37,329 nt of DNA. Origin: an uncultured Eubacterium sp. GTDB taxonomy: Bacteria > Bacillota > Clostridia > Lachnospirales > Lachnospiraceae. Below, piece by piece: positions 16,246-27,700 of the stretch (position 1 is the stretch's first letter; every line of letters begins with the position of its first letter). The stretch is from the NCBI GenBank assembly GCA_945920185.1, contig CAMEJP010000019.1:1-37329 (forward strand), read 5' to 3'. The translations under genes and the position numbers were made by a program. Under the pieces are notes generated by a model. That model searched no databases. It worked only from the letters and a program-made list of their open reading frames with translations, and was not told the origin of the DNA.

Positions 16246-17154
16246 TCAGTCAAATCCCAGCAATTTTACTTCCAATTCAAGTTCCACACCATATTTATCA
16301 AACACGCATTTCCTTATCTCATCTGTAAGTTTTATAAAATCCTCAGCACTTCCGGAAGCCGAATTTATCACAAATCCACAATGCTTTTGTGATACTTCCA
16401 TACCGCCTTTCCTTAAACCCGAAAGTCCTGCGTCTTCTATCAGTTTTCCCGCGAAATTTCCCTGCGGTCTTTTAAATGTACTTCCTGCACTCGGATATTC
16501 CAACGGCTGCTTATCCCTGCGCCTTTGCGCCAGTTCCTTCATCTTTGCTTCTATATTATCCTTATCACCTTTTTCGAGTCTGAACACAGCCGACAAAACC
16601 ACAAGTTTATCCGAAAGTACCCTGCTGTCCCTGTATCCGAATTTCATTTCTTCGTTGGTGTATTCTATAATATTACCGTTTGTATTAAGAACACGACAGC
16701 TTATAAGGCAGTCTTTTATTTCACCGCCATATGCACCGGCGTTCATAGTTACCGCACCGCCCACAGTTCCCGGAATACCCGTAAGTTCTTCAAATCCGGT
16801 AAGACTGTGCTTAAGTGCCTCTTTTCCTACTTTCGCAAGAAGTGCTCCGGCTTCAGCCGTTATCACATTTTCCTTTATATATATATTGCTGTGGTTTTTA
16901 AAAACATTTATTACCACACCGTCATATCCTTTATCACTTACGCAAAGATTACTGCCGTTTCCGACTACTGCATACTTTATTTTCCTGTTTCTTACAAGAT
17001 AAAACAGCTTTACAATTTCTTCTTCTGAGGTAGGAGTTACAAAATATTTTGCGCGTCCTCCCACCTTAAGAGTGGTATGTGCGCTCATAGGCTCATTCAG
17101 CTTTACATTCTCATAGCCGCATATTTTGCACAGTTCGTCATACAAATTATCCAT
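16246..17154 (-). CDS. murB: UDP-N-acetylenolpyruvoylglucosamine reductase
   Basis: FAD enzyme that reduces UDP-GlcNAc-enolpyruvate to UDP-MurNAc in peptidoglycan precursor synthesis, cytoplasmic. From ATG 17154 the product is 302 residues, a type II MurB. Seen are VGNGSNL (64-70), GIPGTVGGAV (126-135), the YRDSR motif (174-178) and PSAGSTFKRP (221-230), holding the catalytic Ser. A TTG 12 bp upstream would overlap the SD; ATG with GAGGT at 5-nt spacing is better. It starts 8 bp after the glucokinase stop, so coupling is likely. Confidence 0.96.
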   Translation of the reverse strand: MDNLYDELCKICGYENVKLNEPMSAHTTLKVGGRAKYFVTPTSEEEIVKLFYLVRNRKIKYAVVGNGSNLCVSDKGYDGVVINVFKNHSNIYIKENVITAEAGALLAKVGKEALKHSLTGFEELTGIPGTVGGAVTMNAGAYGGEIKDCLISCRVLNTNGNIIEYTNEEMKFGYRDSRVLSDKLVVLSAVFRLEKGDKDNIEAKMKELAQRRRDKQPLEYPSAGSTFKRPQGNFAGKLIEDAGLSGLRKGGMEVSQKHCGFVINSASGSAEDFIKLTDEIRKCVFDKYGVELELEVKLLGFD

Positions 17155-17162
17155 GATATACC

Positions 17163-18092
17163 TCAATCCAACACTAATTTTACCGCACCGTATATACCGG
17201 CGTCATTTCCAAGAGTCGCAAGACGTACCGCTGTACCCTTGCTTGGATTAAATGCTTTTTTTCTATATTCTTCGGAAACCTTTTCAAGAAGAATATCTCC
17301 TGCGGCAGACACGCCGCCTCCTATAATAAAGACCTCAGGATCCATAACACAGGCTATATTCGCCATAGCTACTCCAAGATAAAATGCCAGTTTATCTACA
17401 GCCTTTAAAGCTAGGACATCTTTTTCTTTTGCGGCGTCAAATACATCCTTTGCCGTAAAACATTCCATATCCCGAAGAACTGAAGAATCTTTCGTTTGAT
17501 TCAAAATCTCTTTTGCGGTTCTGACTATTCCCGTGGCTGAAGCCACCTGTTCAAGGCATCCTCTTTTTCCACAGTTGCAAAGAGGCATATTATCATCATA
17601 TACAACAGGCATATGACCTATCTCTCCTGCCGCACCATGTATGCCGTTTACTATCCTGCCATCTCTTACGATACCTCCGCCCACTCCTGTTCCAAGGGTA
17701 AGCATAGCTACGTCACTGCTTCCCGCTCCGGCACCCATAAACATTTCTCCCAAAGCTGCCATATTTGCATCATTGCCTGCCTTAACTACCGGAACATCTA
17801 TATACTTCTTCACTTCGCAAGGTACATTTACAATACCCCAGCCAAGATTAATACAGTTAAGCACCGTACCGTCATCCGTTACAGGTCCGGGAACGCCTAT
17901 GCCTATTCCCATTATATCTCCAAAACAATGCTCTTTTTTTAGGGATAGCACTATGTCTTCCAATATATATTTACCGTTTTCTTCTGTTCTTGTCGGTATT
18001 TCATACTTATAAAGAAGAACTGCCTTACTGTCAAAACAGCCTATCTTTACGGTAGTTCCTCCTACGTCAACACCAATATAACACTTTTCCAT
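17163..18092 (-). CDS. glk: ROK-family glucokinase
   Basis: Phosphorylates glucose to glucose 6-phosphate with ATP. The 309 residues carry the ATP phosphate-1 motif GVDVGGTTVKIG (7-18), GVPGPV (66-71), the catalytic-region motif GNDAN (106-110), LGTGVGGG (133-140), and the ROK zinc site with His160 and CNCGKRGC (Cys172, Cys174, Cys179). No N-terminal helix-turn-helix is present, so it is an enzyme and not a ROK repressor. It is inserted between hprK and murB, 8 bp after hprK, placing glucose entry next to the HPr kinase switch. Other hexose specificities cannot be excluded. Confidence 0.92.
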   Translation of the reverse strand: MEKCYIGVDVGGTTVKIGCFDSKAVLLYKYEIPTRTEENGKYILEDIVLSLKKEHCFGDIMGIGIGVPGPVTDDGTVLNCINLGWGIVNVPCEVKKYIDVPVVKAGNDANMAALGEMFMGAGAGSSDVAMLTLGTGVGGGIVRDGRIVNGIHGAAGEIGHMPVVYDDNMPLCNCGKRGCLEQVASATGIVRTAKEILNQTKDSSVLRDMECFTAKDVFDAAKEKDVLALKAVDKLAFYLGVAMANIACVMDPEVFIIGGGVSAAGDILLEKVSEEYRKKAFNPSKGTAVRLATLGNDAGIYGAVKLVLD

Positions 18093-18100
18093 AGTTTCTG

Positions 18101-19039
18101 TTATTTGCTCTCATTTTCTGCGTTTGTAAGTCTGCTCTGAACACGGTTGTAAAATGCTTCTGCTGCGTTATATCCCATCTTTTTCTGTCTGTAATTAACT
18201 GCTGCAGTTTCAACTATAATTGCAATATTTCTTCCCGGTCTTATAGGTATTGAATGACATACTACCTTGTTTCCGAGAAATTCTATGGTCTCATCACCAA
18301 GTCCCAGTCTGTCATACTGCTTTTCCTTGCTCCAGTCCTCAAGCTTTATAACCATATCAATAGCCTGAGTCTCCTTAACATTTTCAACACCGTACAGTGT
18401 CTTTACATCTATTATGCCTATGCCGCGAAGTTCCATAAAATATCTTGTAATATCAGGTGACGTGCCTATAAGCGTGTCATCTGATACCTTGTGTATCTCA
18501 ACCACATCATCAGATATAAGTCGGTGTCCTCGTCTTATGAGTTCAAGCGCAGCCTCACTTTTTCCTATGCCGCTTTCACCCATTATCAGAACACCTTCAC
18601 CATATACATCAACAAGCACTCCGTGAATGGATATGGTCGGTGCAAGCTGAACCTTCTGCCATCTGATAATCTCTGCCATAAGAGAAGATGTGGACTTATC
18701 TGATTTCAATATAGGCGTATTATATTTGAGTGCAAGTTCCAAGAGTTCAAAATCTGGCTCTATATCCCTGCAAAACACAACACACGGTATATGGCTTGAC
18801 AAAAGCTGGTCGTAACGTGACAGCTTTGTTTCATTGTCAAGTGAATCAAGATACGCCTTCTCCACAAAACCTATCATCTGTACACGTTCATTATCAAAAT
18901 GATCATAAAAGCCTGCAAGCTGCAAAGCAGGTCTATTGATATCCGGCTGTGTAATCATTATAGTATCCGTATCAATCTGCGGTGTCATATTTTTAAGATT
19001 CATCTTTTCAATAAGTTTTGTAAGTTCAAACTTTTCCAT
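18101..19039 (-). CDS. hprK: HPr kinase/phosphorylase
   Basis: Bifunctional sensor that phosphorylates HPr or Crh on Ser46 when fructose 1,6-bisphosphate and ATP are high, and dephosphorylates it when phosphate is high. From ATG 19039 it has 312 residues: an N-terminal MurF-like domain (1-130), the conserved His139 in SIHGVLVDV, Walker A GESGIGKS (154-161), and the HprK signature RGIGIIDVKTLYG. A longer start at 19084 would add 15 residues, but AAAGGAAG before ATG 19039 supports the shorter form. Its likely substrate, the Crh-like protein, is four genes downstream. First gene after uvrC, 53 bp gap. Confidence 0.97.
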   Translation of the reverse strand: MEKFELTKLIEKMNLKNMTPQIDTDTIMITQPDINRPALQLAGFYDHFDNERVQMIGFVEKAYLDSLDNETKLSRYDQLLSSHIPCVVFCRDIEPDFELLELALKYNTPILKSDKSTSSLMAEIIRWQKVQLAPTISIHGVLVDVYGEGVLIMGESGIGKSEAALELIRRGHRLISDDVVEIHKVSDDTLIGTSPDITRYFMELRGIGIIDVKTLYGVENVKETQAIDMVIKLEDWSKEKQYDRLGLGDETIEFLGNKVVCHSIPIRPGRNIAIIVETAAVNYRQKKMGYNAAEAFYNRVQSRLTNAENESK

Positions 19040-19092
19040 CTTCCCATCTTCCTTTCGACGATTTACCAAATTATTGTACCACAACTTTTCAA

Positions 19093-20931
19093 TTAATGAA
19101 AGAAGTTAAATACATTTGTTGCAATATTCTCTGTTATTCCTTCTGCCTTACAAAGTTCACTGACCGTTGCTTCTTTTATCCGTGTGATGTCCCCAAAATG
19201 CTTCATAAGGCTCTTTCTTCTTGCCGGTCCTATGCCTTCAATATCATCAAGAACAGATTTTACTTCTCTTTTTCCTCTTAAACTTCTATGATACTCTATG
19301 GCAAATCTGTGAGCCTCATCCTGTATTCTTGTAATCAGTCTGAACGCATCTGAATTTCTGTCAATAGGTATCTCAACATTTTCATAGTAAAGTCCTCTTG
19401 TCCTGTGATTGTCATCCTTTACCATACCGCACACAGGTATGGTAATCCCAAGTTCTTTTAAAACCTCAAGAGCTATATTTACCTGACCTCTTCCGCCATC
19501 CATAAGTATCAGTTCAGGAAATATGCTAAACCTTCCGGTCTCACTGTTTTCTTCAATTTCTCTCTGTCCGTGTTCAAATCTTCTCGTCAGCACCTCCTTC
19601 ATTGAAGCGTAATCATTCGCGCCCTTTACCCATTTAATGAGAAATCTTCTGTAATCGCTTTTCTTAGGTTTGCCATCCTCATAAACCACCATTGAGCCTA
19701 CGCTGTCCGTACCGCTTATATTTGAAATGTCGAATGCTTCCATGCGCTTTGCATACGGTATTCCAAGCTTTTCACATATCTGTTTTACCGCACCTACCGT
19801 CTTTATATTTTCCTGTTTAATCTTCTCTATATCCTTTTCAAGTACCATTTTTGCATTTTCTTTGGCAAGCTCCACAAGTTTTTCCTTGCTTCCTTTTTTA
19901 GGGACAAGAATTTCCACCTTATGTCCTCTCTTTTCACTCAGCCATCTGGCAAGGCACTCTCTGTCTTCTATTTCGCTGCTAATCATAATTGAAGCCGGAA
20001 TAAACGGAGTTCCTCCGTAGTACTGCTTAATAAACTGAGAAAGTATACTGCCATCTCCTTCGTCTACATTTACCTGCATATTAAAATGTTCTCTTCCGAG
20101 AAGCTTTCCGTTTCGCACAAAAAATACCTGTACGATTGCCTGATTATCAGAAGAAGAACATGCAATCACATCTCTGTCAAGCATATCGCTGTTGGTGATT
20201 TTTTGTTTTTGTGCGATCTGGCGCACGCTGAACAAAAGGTCCCTGTAAACAGCCGCTTCCTCATACTCTGTTTTTTCAGAGCACTCCTTCATTTTTTCCT
20301 CAAGCATTTTCAGCACTTTTGTGTAATTTCCGTTAAGAAAATCCAGCACCTCCCGCACACGCTTTTCATATTCTTCCTTGCTGATTCTCTTTTCACAAGG
20401 TGCACTACACTGACCTATATGATAATTAAGGCAGCTTCTTGTAGGTGCACCGTCACAGGTTATATTTTTATTGCAGCTTCTTATCATATAAATCTTTTGC
20501 AGAAGTTCTATGCTGTCGCGCACTGCACCTCTGCTTGTGTACGGTCCGAAATATTTCGCTTTATCCTTTTTCATTTTGTGTGATAAAAGTACTCTCGGGA
20601 AATCTTCTCCGACGGTAACCTTGATGTAGGGATATGCCTTGTCATCCTTTAGCATGGTATTATACTTAGGTCTGTGCTCCTTTATAAGGTTGCACTCAAG
20701 TACCAAAGCCTCAAGTTCCGAATCGGTAACTATATACTCAAAACGCTTTATATGAGAAACCATTCTCTGAATTTTAGGCGTAAGATTGCGGCTGCTCTGA
20801 AAATACTGTCTTACCCTGTTCTTTAATATTATCGCCTTTCCGACATATATTATCTCATCTTTTTCATCATGCATAATATATACACCCGGCTTCTCGGGAA
20901 GTTTTTTCAATTCTTCAGTTATATCAAACAT
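19093..20931 (-). CDS. uvrC: UvrABC system protein C
   Basis: Makes the two incisions flanking a DNA lesion in nucleotide excision repair, acting after UvrA and UvrB. The 612 residues from ATG 20931 show the GIY-YIG domain (PGVYIMHD and IIYVGKA, 15-33). They also show a Cys cluster region ([15 protein letters not shown]), a UVR motif near 200, the RNase H-like endonuclease half, and the helix-hairpin-helix pair at the C-terminus ([19 protein letters not shown]). An upstream in-frame ATG at 20997 lies inside a palindromic leader and is rejected. Adjacent to hprK, as in many Clostridia. Confidence 0.96.
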   Translation of the reverse strand: MFDITEELKKLPEKPGVYIMHDEKDEIIYVGKAIILKNRVRQYFQSSRNLTPKIQRMVSHIKRFEYIVTDSELEALVLECNLIKEHRPKYNTMLKDDKAYPYIKVTVGEDFPRVLLSHKMKKDKAKYFGPYTSRGAVRDSIELLQKIYMIRSCNKNITCDGAPTRSCLNYHIGQCSAPCEKRISKEEYEKRVREVLDFLNGNYTKVLKMLEEKMKECSEKTEYEEAAVYRDLLFSVRQIAQKQKITNSDMLDRDVIACSSSDNQAIVQVFFVRNGKLLGREHFNMQVNVDEGDGSILSQFIKQYYGGTPFIPASIMISSEIEDRECLARWLSEKRGHKVEILVPKKGSKEKLVELAKENAKMVLEKDIEKIKQENIKTVGAVKQICEKLGIPYAKRMEAFDISNISGTDSVGSMVVYEDGKPKKSDYRRFLIKWVKGANDYASMKEVLTRRFEHGQREIEENSETGRFSIFPELILMDGGRGQVNIALEVLKELGITIPVCGMVKDDNHRTRGLYYENVEIPIDRNSDAFRLITRIQDEAHRFAIEYHRSLRGKREVKSVLDDIEGIGPARRKSLMKHFGDITRIKEATVSELCKAEGITENIATNVFNFFH

Positions 20932-20957
20932 ATTAATCACCGTTTCCTGTTTGCACA

Positions 20958-21028
20958 AAATCCCACTTTCAAAAGATTCTGCAAAACGCGGTGCCAAATT
21001 GCAAATATCTGTATGAAATGTGGGATTT
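20958..21028 (-). promoter_or_regulatory. uvrC leader: possible promoter inside a long-looped hairpin
   Basis: Minus-strand TTGCAA (20999-21004), 17 bp, CAGAAT (20976-20981) is a plausible weak promoter. It lies within the loop of a 9-bp perfect inverted repeat, AAATCCCAC at 21020-21028 and GTGGGATTT at 20958-20966. The repeat could form an attenuating stem in read-through RNA from ftsH. No T-run good enough for a confident terminator. Confidence 0.35.
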
Positions 21029-21036
21029 GTTATAAA

Positions 21037-22989
21037 TTATAATGTATAGTCTGATGTCACACCTGTATCAGAATTTTTATCATTATCTCCAACAGTTTCT
21101 TCATTTACACTGATGGTATCGGCTTCTTCAGATATACCCTTAACTTCACGATAAATCTGCATAAATTCTTCACCGGTAATTGTCTCCTTTTCAAAGAGAT
21201 ATTCTCCGGTCTTATCAAGAACATCAATGTTGTTGCTTACAATCTCTATAGCCTCATCATATGCATTCTTAAGAAGCCTTCTGACTTCTTCATCTATGTC
21301 AGCCTGAGTAGTCTCTGCACAGTTCATTGCTGCTCTGCCGTCAAGATATCTGTTTTCAATATCGGCAAGTGCCATCATACCGAATTTATCCGACATACCA
21401 AGCATAAGTACCATATGTCTTGCAATCTTGGTTGCCTCCTGTATATCACTGGCTGCTCCGGATGTCTCGACATTAAACTTAACCTTTTCTGCTGCACGTC
21501 CGGCCATGTAGGTTACAAGCTTTACCAAGTATTCATCCTTAGTCTCAAGATATCTCTCTTCTTCAGGAACCGGCATTACATATCCAAGTGATCCCATTGT
21601 TCTTGGAACTATAGTAATCTTCTGAACAGGATCCGAATTCTTCTTAACTGCAGTTATGAGAGCATGACCGCATTCATGGTAAGCTACGATTCTCTTTTCC
21701 TTGTCGCTAAGAATTCTGTCTTTCTTTTCCTTACCGGCAATTACCACTTCAACTGCCTCGAAGAGATCATTCTGGTTAACGAACTTTCTGCCATTCTTTA
21801 CTGCATTTATAGCTGCTTCGTTTATCATATTGGCAAGGTCTGAACCTACCGCACCGCTTGTGGCAAGAGCTATTTTTTCAAGGTCTACAGAATCATCCAT
21901 AAGTACGTCCTTTGAATGTACGCGGAGTGTTTCAAGTCTTCCTTTTAAATCCGGTTTATCCACTATAATTCTTCTGTCAAATCTTCCCGGTCTTAACAGT
22001 GCCTTATCAAGCACCTCCGGTCTGTTAGTTGCCGCCAGTATAAGAAGTCCCTTTGAAGGGTCAAATCCGTCCATCTCGGAAAGAAGCTGATTAAGCGTCT
22101 GCTCACGCTCATCATTTCCCATTTTTGAATCCCTGCTCTTACCGATGGCATCTATCTCATCTATAAACACTATACATGGTGCGGAAGCCTGTGCCTGTTT
22201 AAACAGGTCACGAACTCTTGACGCACCTACTCCTACATACATTTCCACAAAATCCGAACCTGAAAGTGAGAAAAACGGAACCTTTGCCTCGCCTGCAACA
22301 GCTCTTGCAAGAAGCGTCTTACCTGTTCCCGGAGGTCCTATAAGAAGTGCACCCTTAGGAAGCTTTGCACCGATTTTATTATACTTGTCAGGATTATGAA
22401 GGAAATCAACTATCTCAGTAAGCGATTCCTTTGCCTCGTCCTGACCTGCCACATCCTTAAAAGTAACGCCCGTCTGCTTCTGAACATACATCTTAGCATT
22501 GCTTTTACCGACGCCGCCCATCATTCCTCCGCCTTTTGCCATTCGCCTGAATACAAAAGTAAACAAAAGATATACAAAAAGGAACGGTATTACATACATA
22601 AGTATTATATCCATAAAAGCGTTGCTTTCTTCTATGGTATGAGAATACCTGATACCCTTTTCGTTCAAAAGTTTGAAAGTATCCTCCTGATATATATATC
22701 CTGTGTAATACGTCATCTTGATAGGCGAATTTTCATCTGACTTCGGAGTTATTATTATCTTATCAGAAGTATATTCTACCTTTTCAACCTTGTCCTCTTC
22801 AATCATTTCAAGAAATTCCGTATATGAAATTTCTTTGGTTGAAGCATTGGTCACAAAGTTACTCATACAACTCATGCCAAGATAAGTAAACACGGCAGCA
22901 ATAAGCAGAATAAGCAATGTCTGGTTGAACTTACTGCCTTTATTGTCATTATTTTTCTGACCGTTGTTCTGATTATTGTTATTATCCAT
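21037..22989 (-). CDS. ftsH: ATP-dependent zinc metalloprotease FtsH
   Basis: Membrane AAA+ protease that degrades membrane and regulatory proteins. The 650 residues from ATG 22989 show an Asn-rich start, a first membrane segment (about 24-40), an extracytoplasmic domain, and a second segment (about 127-147). They continue with Walker A GPPGTGKT (218-225), Walker B IVFIDEID (274-281), the second region of homology ([11 protein letters not shown]) and the zinc site HECGH (439-443). The C-terminal acidic tail is usual. An ATG at 23007 lacks an SD, while AAAGG precedes ATG 22989. It has its own promoter just upstream, after hscC. Confidence 0.97.
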   Translation of the reverse strand: MDNNNNQNNGQKNNDNKGSKFNQTLLILLIAAVFTYLGMSCMSNFVTNASTKEISYTEFLEMIEEDKVEKVEYTSDKIIITPKSDENSPIKMTYYTGYIYQEDTFKLLNEKGIRYSHTIEESNAFMDIILMYVIPFLFVYLLFTFVFRRMAKGGGMMGGVGKSNAKMYVQKQTGVTFKDVAGQDEAKESLTEIVDFLHNPDKYNKIGAKLPKGALLIGPPGTGKTLLARAVAGEAKVPFFSLSGSDFVEMYVGVGASRVRDLFKQAQASAPCIVFIDEIDAIGKSRDSKMGNDEREQTLNQLLSEMDGFDPSKGLLILAATNRPEVLDKALLRPGRFDRRIIVDKPDLKGRLETLRVHSKDVLMDDSVDLEKIALATSGAVGSDLANMINEAAINAVKNGRKFVNQNDLFEAVEVVIAGKEKKDRILSDKEKRIVAYHECGHALITAVKKNSDPVQKITIVPRTMGSLGYVMPVPEEERYLETKDEYLVKLVTYMAGRAAEKVKFNVETSGAASDIQEATKIARHMVLMLGMSDKFGMMALADIENRYLDGRAAMNCAETTQADIDEEVRRLLKNAYDEAIEIVSNNIDVLDKTGEYLFEKETITGEEFMQIYREVKGISEEADTISVNEETVGDNDKNSDTGVTSDYTL

Positions 22990-23031
22990 ATATTCTATGC
23001 CTTTCATATTTTAAGTATAGTTTATGCGTCC

Positions 23032-23060
23032 ATTATAATTTCAAATTCAAATAAATTCAA
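23032..23060 (-). promoter_or_regulatory. Promoter for ftsH
   Basis: Minus-strand TTGAAT (23055-23060), 17-bp AT-rich spacer, perfect TATAAT (23032-23037). It gives a leader of about 35 nt to ATG 22989. No CIRCE-type inverted repeat is seen. Confidence 0.75.
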
Positions 23061-23088
23061 TACTTATACTGTGAACTTTTAAACACAA

Positions 23089-24780
23089 TTATACTTCGGT
23101 AAAATCCTCCAACACTTTTTTGAACTCAGTTTTTGCCTCCTCAATAACGGCATTATCCTGCGTGTCAAGTGCATTTTCAAAGCGTCTTAAAGCTTGTTCA
23201 ATAACAATTCTTTCCGTACCAATGGTTTCCTCATATATTCTTTCGCCGCGAAGCAGCAAAAGCTTATTTTCTTCCTTATCTCTCGGATGAATTTTAAGAT
23301 AAGACAGTTCCTTGAGTCTTTCCTCTATTTCCTCGTCTGTCATATCATTCTGCTGGTTTTTAATGACTTGTCTTGTTTCCTTTCCGGTAGAGATAACCTT
23401 CACGATAACCTCAAGAATAGCATTGACGTCATACGTGTATGTAACGTCTACCGCTTCTTCGCCTGCCTTTTTCTTAGGAACGTCTATGAGTATTTCGCCA
23501 AGCGAAAGATTGTTTGCGGCAAATCTGCTCTCTCCCTGAAGAATGTTTACCCTAATCTGGCTTTGATTGTCATGTGCCGTATAAAGCCTTTCGGTACGGC
23601 TTGCCGGAATTACCGTATTTCTCTCTATTATAGGGCAGAAATGTCCGTTTTCCATACGGTTGTTTTCACGCTCCACGACAACCTCCGTTCCCAGAGTAAA
23701 AGGACACACATCCGTAAGAATCACTTCCCTGATAGCCTCATTTCGTTCTTTCATGGCACCCTGAATGGCAGCTCCAAGTGCTACCGCCTCATCAGGATTA
23801 ATACTTGTATCAGGCAAGAATCTAAACAGCTTTCCGACAAATTTTCTTACGATAGGAAGTTTTGTGGCTCCGCCTATAAGAACCACCTTAGATATGTCAG
23901 AAAGTTTAATGTTGGAATCTGCAAGGCTTTTCTTAACAGGACCTCTTATTCTCTCAAACAAATCCTCGCATGCGTCCTCATACTCGTCAAGAATCACATC
24001 CATAGTGTATGTTTTATCCTTTATGTTGACTTTCATTGATGAAGTCTTATCTTCGGAAAATTTTAATTTGCATATATCTGCCTGCTTATGAATAAGTACA
24101 AGTTCTTTTTCGGTAAGGGAATACTTGTCAATATCCTTATTCTTTTCAAAAAACATTTCTTCAAGAACCGCGGTGAAATCCTCACCTCCGAGGAAGTTAT
24201 CTCCCGCAACAGCCCTTACCTCCAGTATCTTGTCAAAAAGCTCCAGTATGGACACGTCAAATGTGCCTCCTCCCAGGTCAAATACAAGGAACTTTGAATT
24301 TTCCGTATTCTGATACAAGCCGTAAGCAATCGCTGCAGCCGTAGGTTCGCTTATGATTCTCTCCACTTTAAGCCCTGCAAGCTCACCCGCTCTCTTTGTT
24401 GCCCTTCTTCTTGCATCATTAAAATATGCCGGAACACTTATGACTGCCTCTGTCACTTCTTCTTTAAGATAGCTCTCTGCATCCTCTTTTAATGCCTTAA
24501 GCACAAACGAAGACAGTTCTTCAGCAGTAAATTCCTTGTCCAAAAGTGAAAACTTCTTTTCAGTTCCCATGCTTCTTTTGAACACGCTCGCTCCGGAATC
24601 AGGATACAGATACATTCTCTCTCTGGCAGTTTCACCCACATATATCTGTCCTTCCTCGTCAACGCTTACTATTGAAGGCGTAAGATTTTTTCCAAGTCTG
24701 TTAGGAATAATCTTAGGACCATCCTCCGTAAAATATGCGATAAGGCTGTTTGTTGTTCCTAAATCAATACCTACTATCAT
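23089..24780 (-). CDS. hscC: HscC-type Hsp70 chaperone
   Basis: A short Hsp70 of 563 residues, close to E. coli HscC in length and shorter than DnaK (about 610-640). The ATPase domain is complete: GIDLGTTNS (4-12), [18 protein letters not shown] and [10 protein letters not shown]. It is followed by a beta substrate-binding domain and a reduced helical lid. Hsp70s of this class work with dedicated J-proteins. The gene starts 4 bp after the J-like TPR gene, whose end supplies its SD (GGAAA), so the two must be translated together. dnaK and grpE are not here. HscC identity is by length, motifs and gene context. Confidence 0.9.
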   Translation of the reverse strand: MIVGIDLGTTNSLIAYFTEDGPKIIPNRLGKNLTPSIVSVDEEGQIYVGETARERMYLYPDSGASVFKRSMGTEKKFSLLDKEFTAEELSSFVLKALKEDAESYLKEEVTEAVISVPAYFNDARRRATKRAGELAGLKVERIISEPTAAAIAYGLYQNTENSKFLVFDLGGGTFDVSILELFDKILEVRAVAGDNFLGGEDFTAVLEEMFFEKNKDIDKYSLTEKELVLIHKQADICKLKFSEDKTSSMKVNIKDKTYTMDVILDEYEDACEDLFERIRGPVKKSLADSNIKLSDISKVVLIGGATKLPIVRKFVGKLFRFLPDTSINPDEAVALGAAIQGAMKERNEAIREVILTDVCPFTLGTEVVVERENNRMENGHFCPIIERNTVIPASRTERLYTAHDNQSQIRVNILQGESRFAANNLSLGEILIDVPKKKAGEEAVDVTYTYDVNAILEVIVKVISTGKETRQVIKNQQNDMTDEEIEERLKELSYLKIHPRDKEENKLLLLRGERIYEETIGTERIVIEQALRRFENALDTQDNAVIEEAKTEFKKVLEDFTEV

Positions 24781-24784
24781 ATCT

Positions 24785-27700
24785 TTATTTCCTTTTCTTC
24801 TTTATCTTTTCCATAGCTTCAATACCTGATATTGCTTCATCGTCAAACGGATCCAATTTATTCGCCTTGCAATACATTTCATACGCCATATCATAATCCT
24901 CTGTCAGTTCATACATAACACCGAGGTTAAGATATTTGTCATAACAGCATTTATTTGAACAATGCTTACATCTTAACATATCTGACATACTGTCAAAATA
25001 CTCTTTTGCAGTATCAATGTCACCTTTGTACAGATACAATTCTCCAAGTTTTCCGACTCTCATAGGTCCGACCTGGGCAAAATTCTTATAATTGTCAATG
25101 CTGCCCCAAAGCCTTATTATGGTGTCCAAAGCTTCCTCTGCCTGTTTTGCCGCCAATTCTTTTTTGCCAGACATACAGTTTATCCTTGCCATCACGCGAA
25201 GAACTTCTATATAATTTCGTGTATACTTCGGAGTCCTCTTAAATGCTTTTTCATAACATGCGTATGCTTTTTTGTAATCCCTGAAGGTATACATCCATCT
25301 GTTTCCTGCCTCCAAAAAGATATCAAAAGCATCTTTTCTGTTCGGTTCAGACATCGACACTTTGTTAAGGCGAAACATAGCTGCAAGTTTCTTGTTCATC
25401 CTTACATAGATTCTGATTGTATCAAGAGTTATCTCCTCATTTGTCGCTTTGCCTCGTTTTCTCGCCCTTTCATATGTCTTTAGTGCATCTTCGTATCTTC
25501 CGAGTTTAAGATACAGGTCTGCCATATCGTCATAAAGTGTATAGCTGTCCGAATTATTCTCGGAGAGCATCTTTATGTTTTCCTCATACATTGCTATGGC
25601 TTTCTCATATTCGCCCATTATCTCATAGCAATCGGCAAGATTGCTGTAAGGAAGTCTGTTTCTTATCTTCTGCGCTTTCATAAGCTCTATAGACTTTAAG
25701 AGCTTTTCGACAGCCTCATCATACCTTCCGAGTACCTTGAGTGCATAACCTGAATTGTTATAAGCAAACATATCCTCAGGATTATAGGTAAGTGCCGTCT
25801 CGTAATCCTGAATCGCCTCCTCATACCTGGCGGCCTCCATATACAAAAGGCCCCTGTCAACATAGTAATAAGCGCCGGGATTATTTTCTATCTGCCTGTC
25901 TGCATGTTCAAGTGCCTTTTTATACCATTCTTCATCATTTGAATTGGTATAATAATTCTGATAAATATTCATAAGCTTATTGTTTGCGTCATTATGCTCA
26001 GGATTAATGTCAAGCACCTTAAGGTACTGTGCCTCTGCATTTTTTGCATTGCCAAGCTTTTCATAAACATTTCCCAAATCATAGTGAACATCGGCATTAT
26101 CAGGCATATGCTTTTCCACTTCAAGATACACCTTCAGTGCATCCTCATAATTGCGCTCACAGTAATATGTATCAGCCATCGTCCATCTGTAACCGTAATC
26201 ATCAGGGCTTTTTTCTATCGCCTTCTTTACAAATTCCATGGCTTTATCATATTCTGCAGCGTCATAATAAACAAGGCACTCCTCATAATCTATTTCAGCA
26301 AGATTTTCAATATCGTTATCAGGTTCTGCATAGAGCTTTCTGAGTTGTGCAATTTCTTTTATCACTTCATGCCTTTGCTCATTATTTTCAGCTGTGATTC
26401 TGTGTATCTTTATCTCAAGAATACGCATTTGGTTGGTTACGCTTGCTTTTTCCTTTGCCGCTTCTATTATCTCAATAGAATTGTCATACTGTCTGAAATA
26501 GAAAAATACTTTTGCGGCATACAGATACGGCTTATAATATCCCGGAAAAATAGCGGTAGCATTATAGTAATCATTGATGACTTCCTGACCGTATTTCATA
26601 TTGAAATATGCTTCCTGCCTGTTAAGATATGCAGGATAATATCTTTCATCAATATCTATAATCTTATCACACACCTCAACAGCCTTTTCATATTCGCCCA
26701 TTTCATTGTATGTATTTGAAAGCCTTTCCATATAGGAAAGCCTGTTTTCCATACTTTCCTCGTACTCAATTGCCTGCTCAAAATACGGTATCGATTCGTT
26801 GTACTGCTTTGTATAAGCATAACACATTGCCACGATGCCCAGTGAAAATCCTCTTCTTTTCAACTTTTTCTGATACTTTTCACTGTCATCAGGCACTGCC
26901 GAAAATATCATTTCTTTCCACTTTAACACATAAGGCAAAGCCTTCTCATACTCCTGATTTGCAAAAAGGCAGCGTCCGTATAGATTTGTGTAATCATATT
27001 CATCCTCACCCTCAGGCGTAAGCGTGTCAAGGAATTTTATTGTATCATCATAAGCCTCATTCTGGAAGGTACACCATGCATACTCTAAAGCGTCCTTTAC
27101 AAGCCCGCTCTCATCATACACTGACTTAAGTTCCTTCATAAGGCTGTCATTAATCTCACGCATAAACTCCACAAGACTGTTGTCCTGCGGATATTTTTCA
27201 ATAAGATCAAGCACAAGCTCTTTAGCCTGCTTATAATCTTTCTTATAGAGTGCGTATTTTGACTTGTGAAGCTTGGCACCATAATGATCGCTGTCATCGG
27301 CAATCAGACGTTCAAAATGCTCCATAGCCTCCTCATACTTTTCATTATCATAGAGCACAGCGGCACACATATACTCTACATAGCGCTCATTTCCGTACTT
27401 TTCAAGCAGTTCGCCGCAAAGTTTAAAGGTATCGGCCTTATCCTCTGACGTATCCGTCATATTGAGAATACGCATTTTTTCAACGTCCATATAAGGATGG
27501 TAGACAAGATAATCCCCGGCATCCTTCATTCGTGCCTTTGCTTCATCATACTTTTGTTCGTCAAACAGACGTCTGATCTCAAAATATGTGTTAATATACG
27601 AATCTATGTCAGAATCCGACTCATCAAGTCCCTCCGTCTCAAACAATGAGTAGTTCATAAAGGTTTCATGATTTACCTGATATTCAAAGTAGTCCAAAAA

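Noticed and set aside
15974..17002. 342-codon plus-strand open frame
   Set aside because: It lies antisense to rapZ and murB, both with full family motifs. The encoded sequence is Ser/Pro/Phe-rich without recognisable domain and has no suitable SD.
23194..24039. 281-codon plus-strand open frame
   Set aside because: Antisense to the hscC coding region, which has all Hsp70 motifs. The frame is a by-product of codon use.
25994..26719. 241-codon plus-strand hydrophobic frame
   Set aside because: Antisense to the TPR gene. Its Ile/Phe-rich look is the mirror of Lys/Glu/Tyr-rich codons; no start signals.
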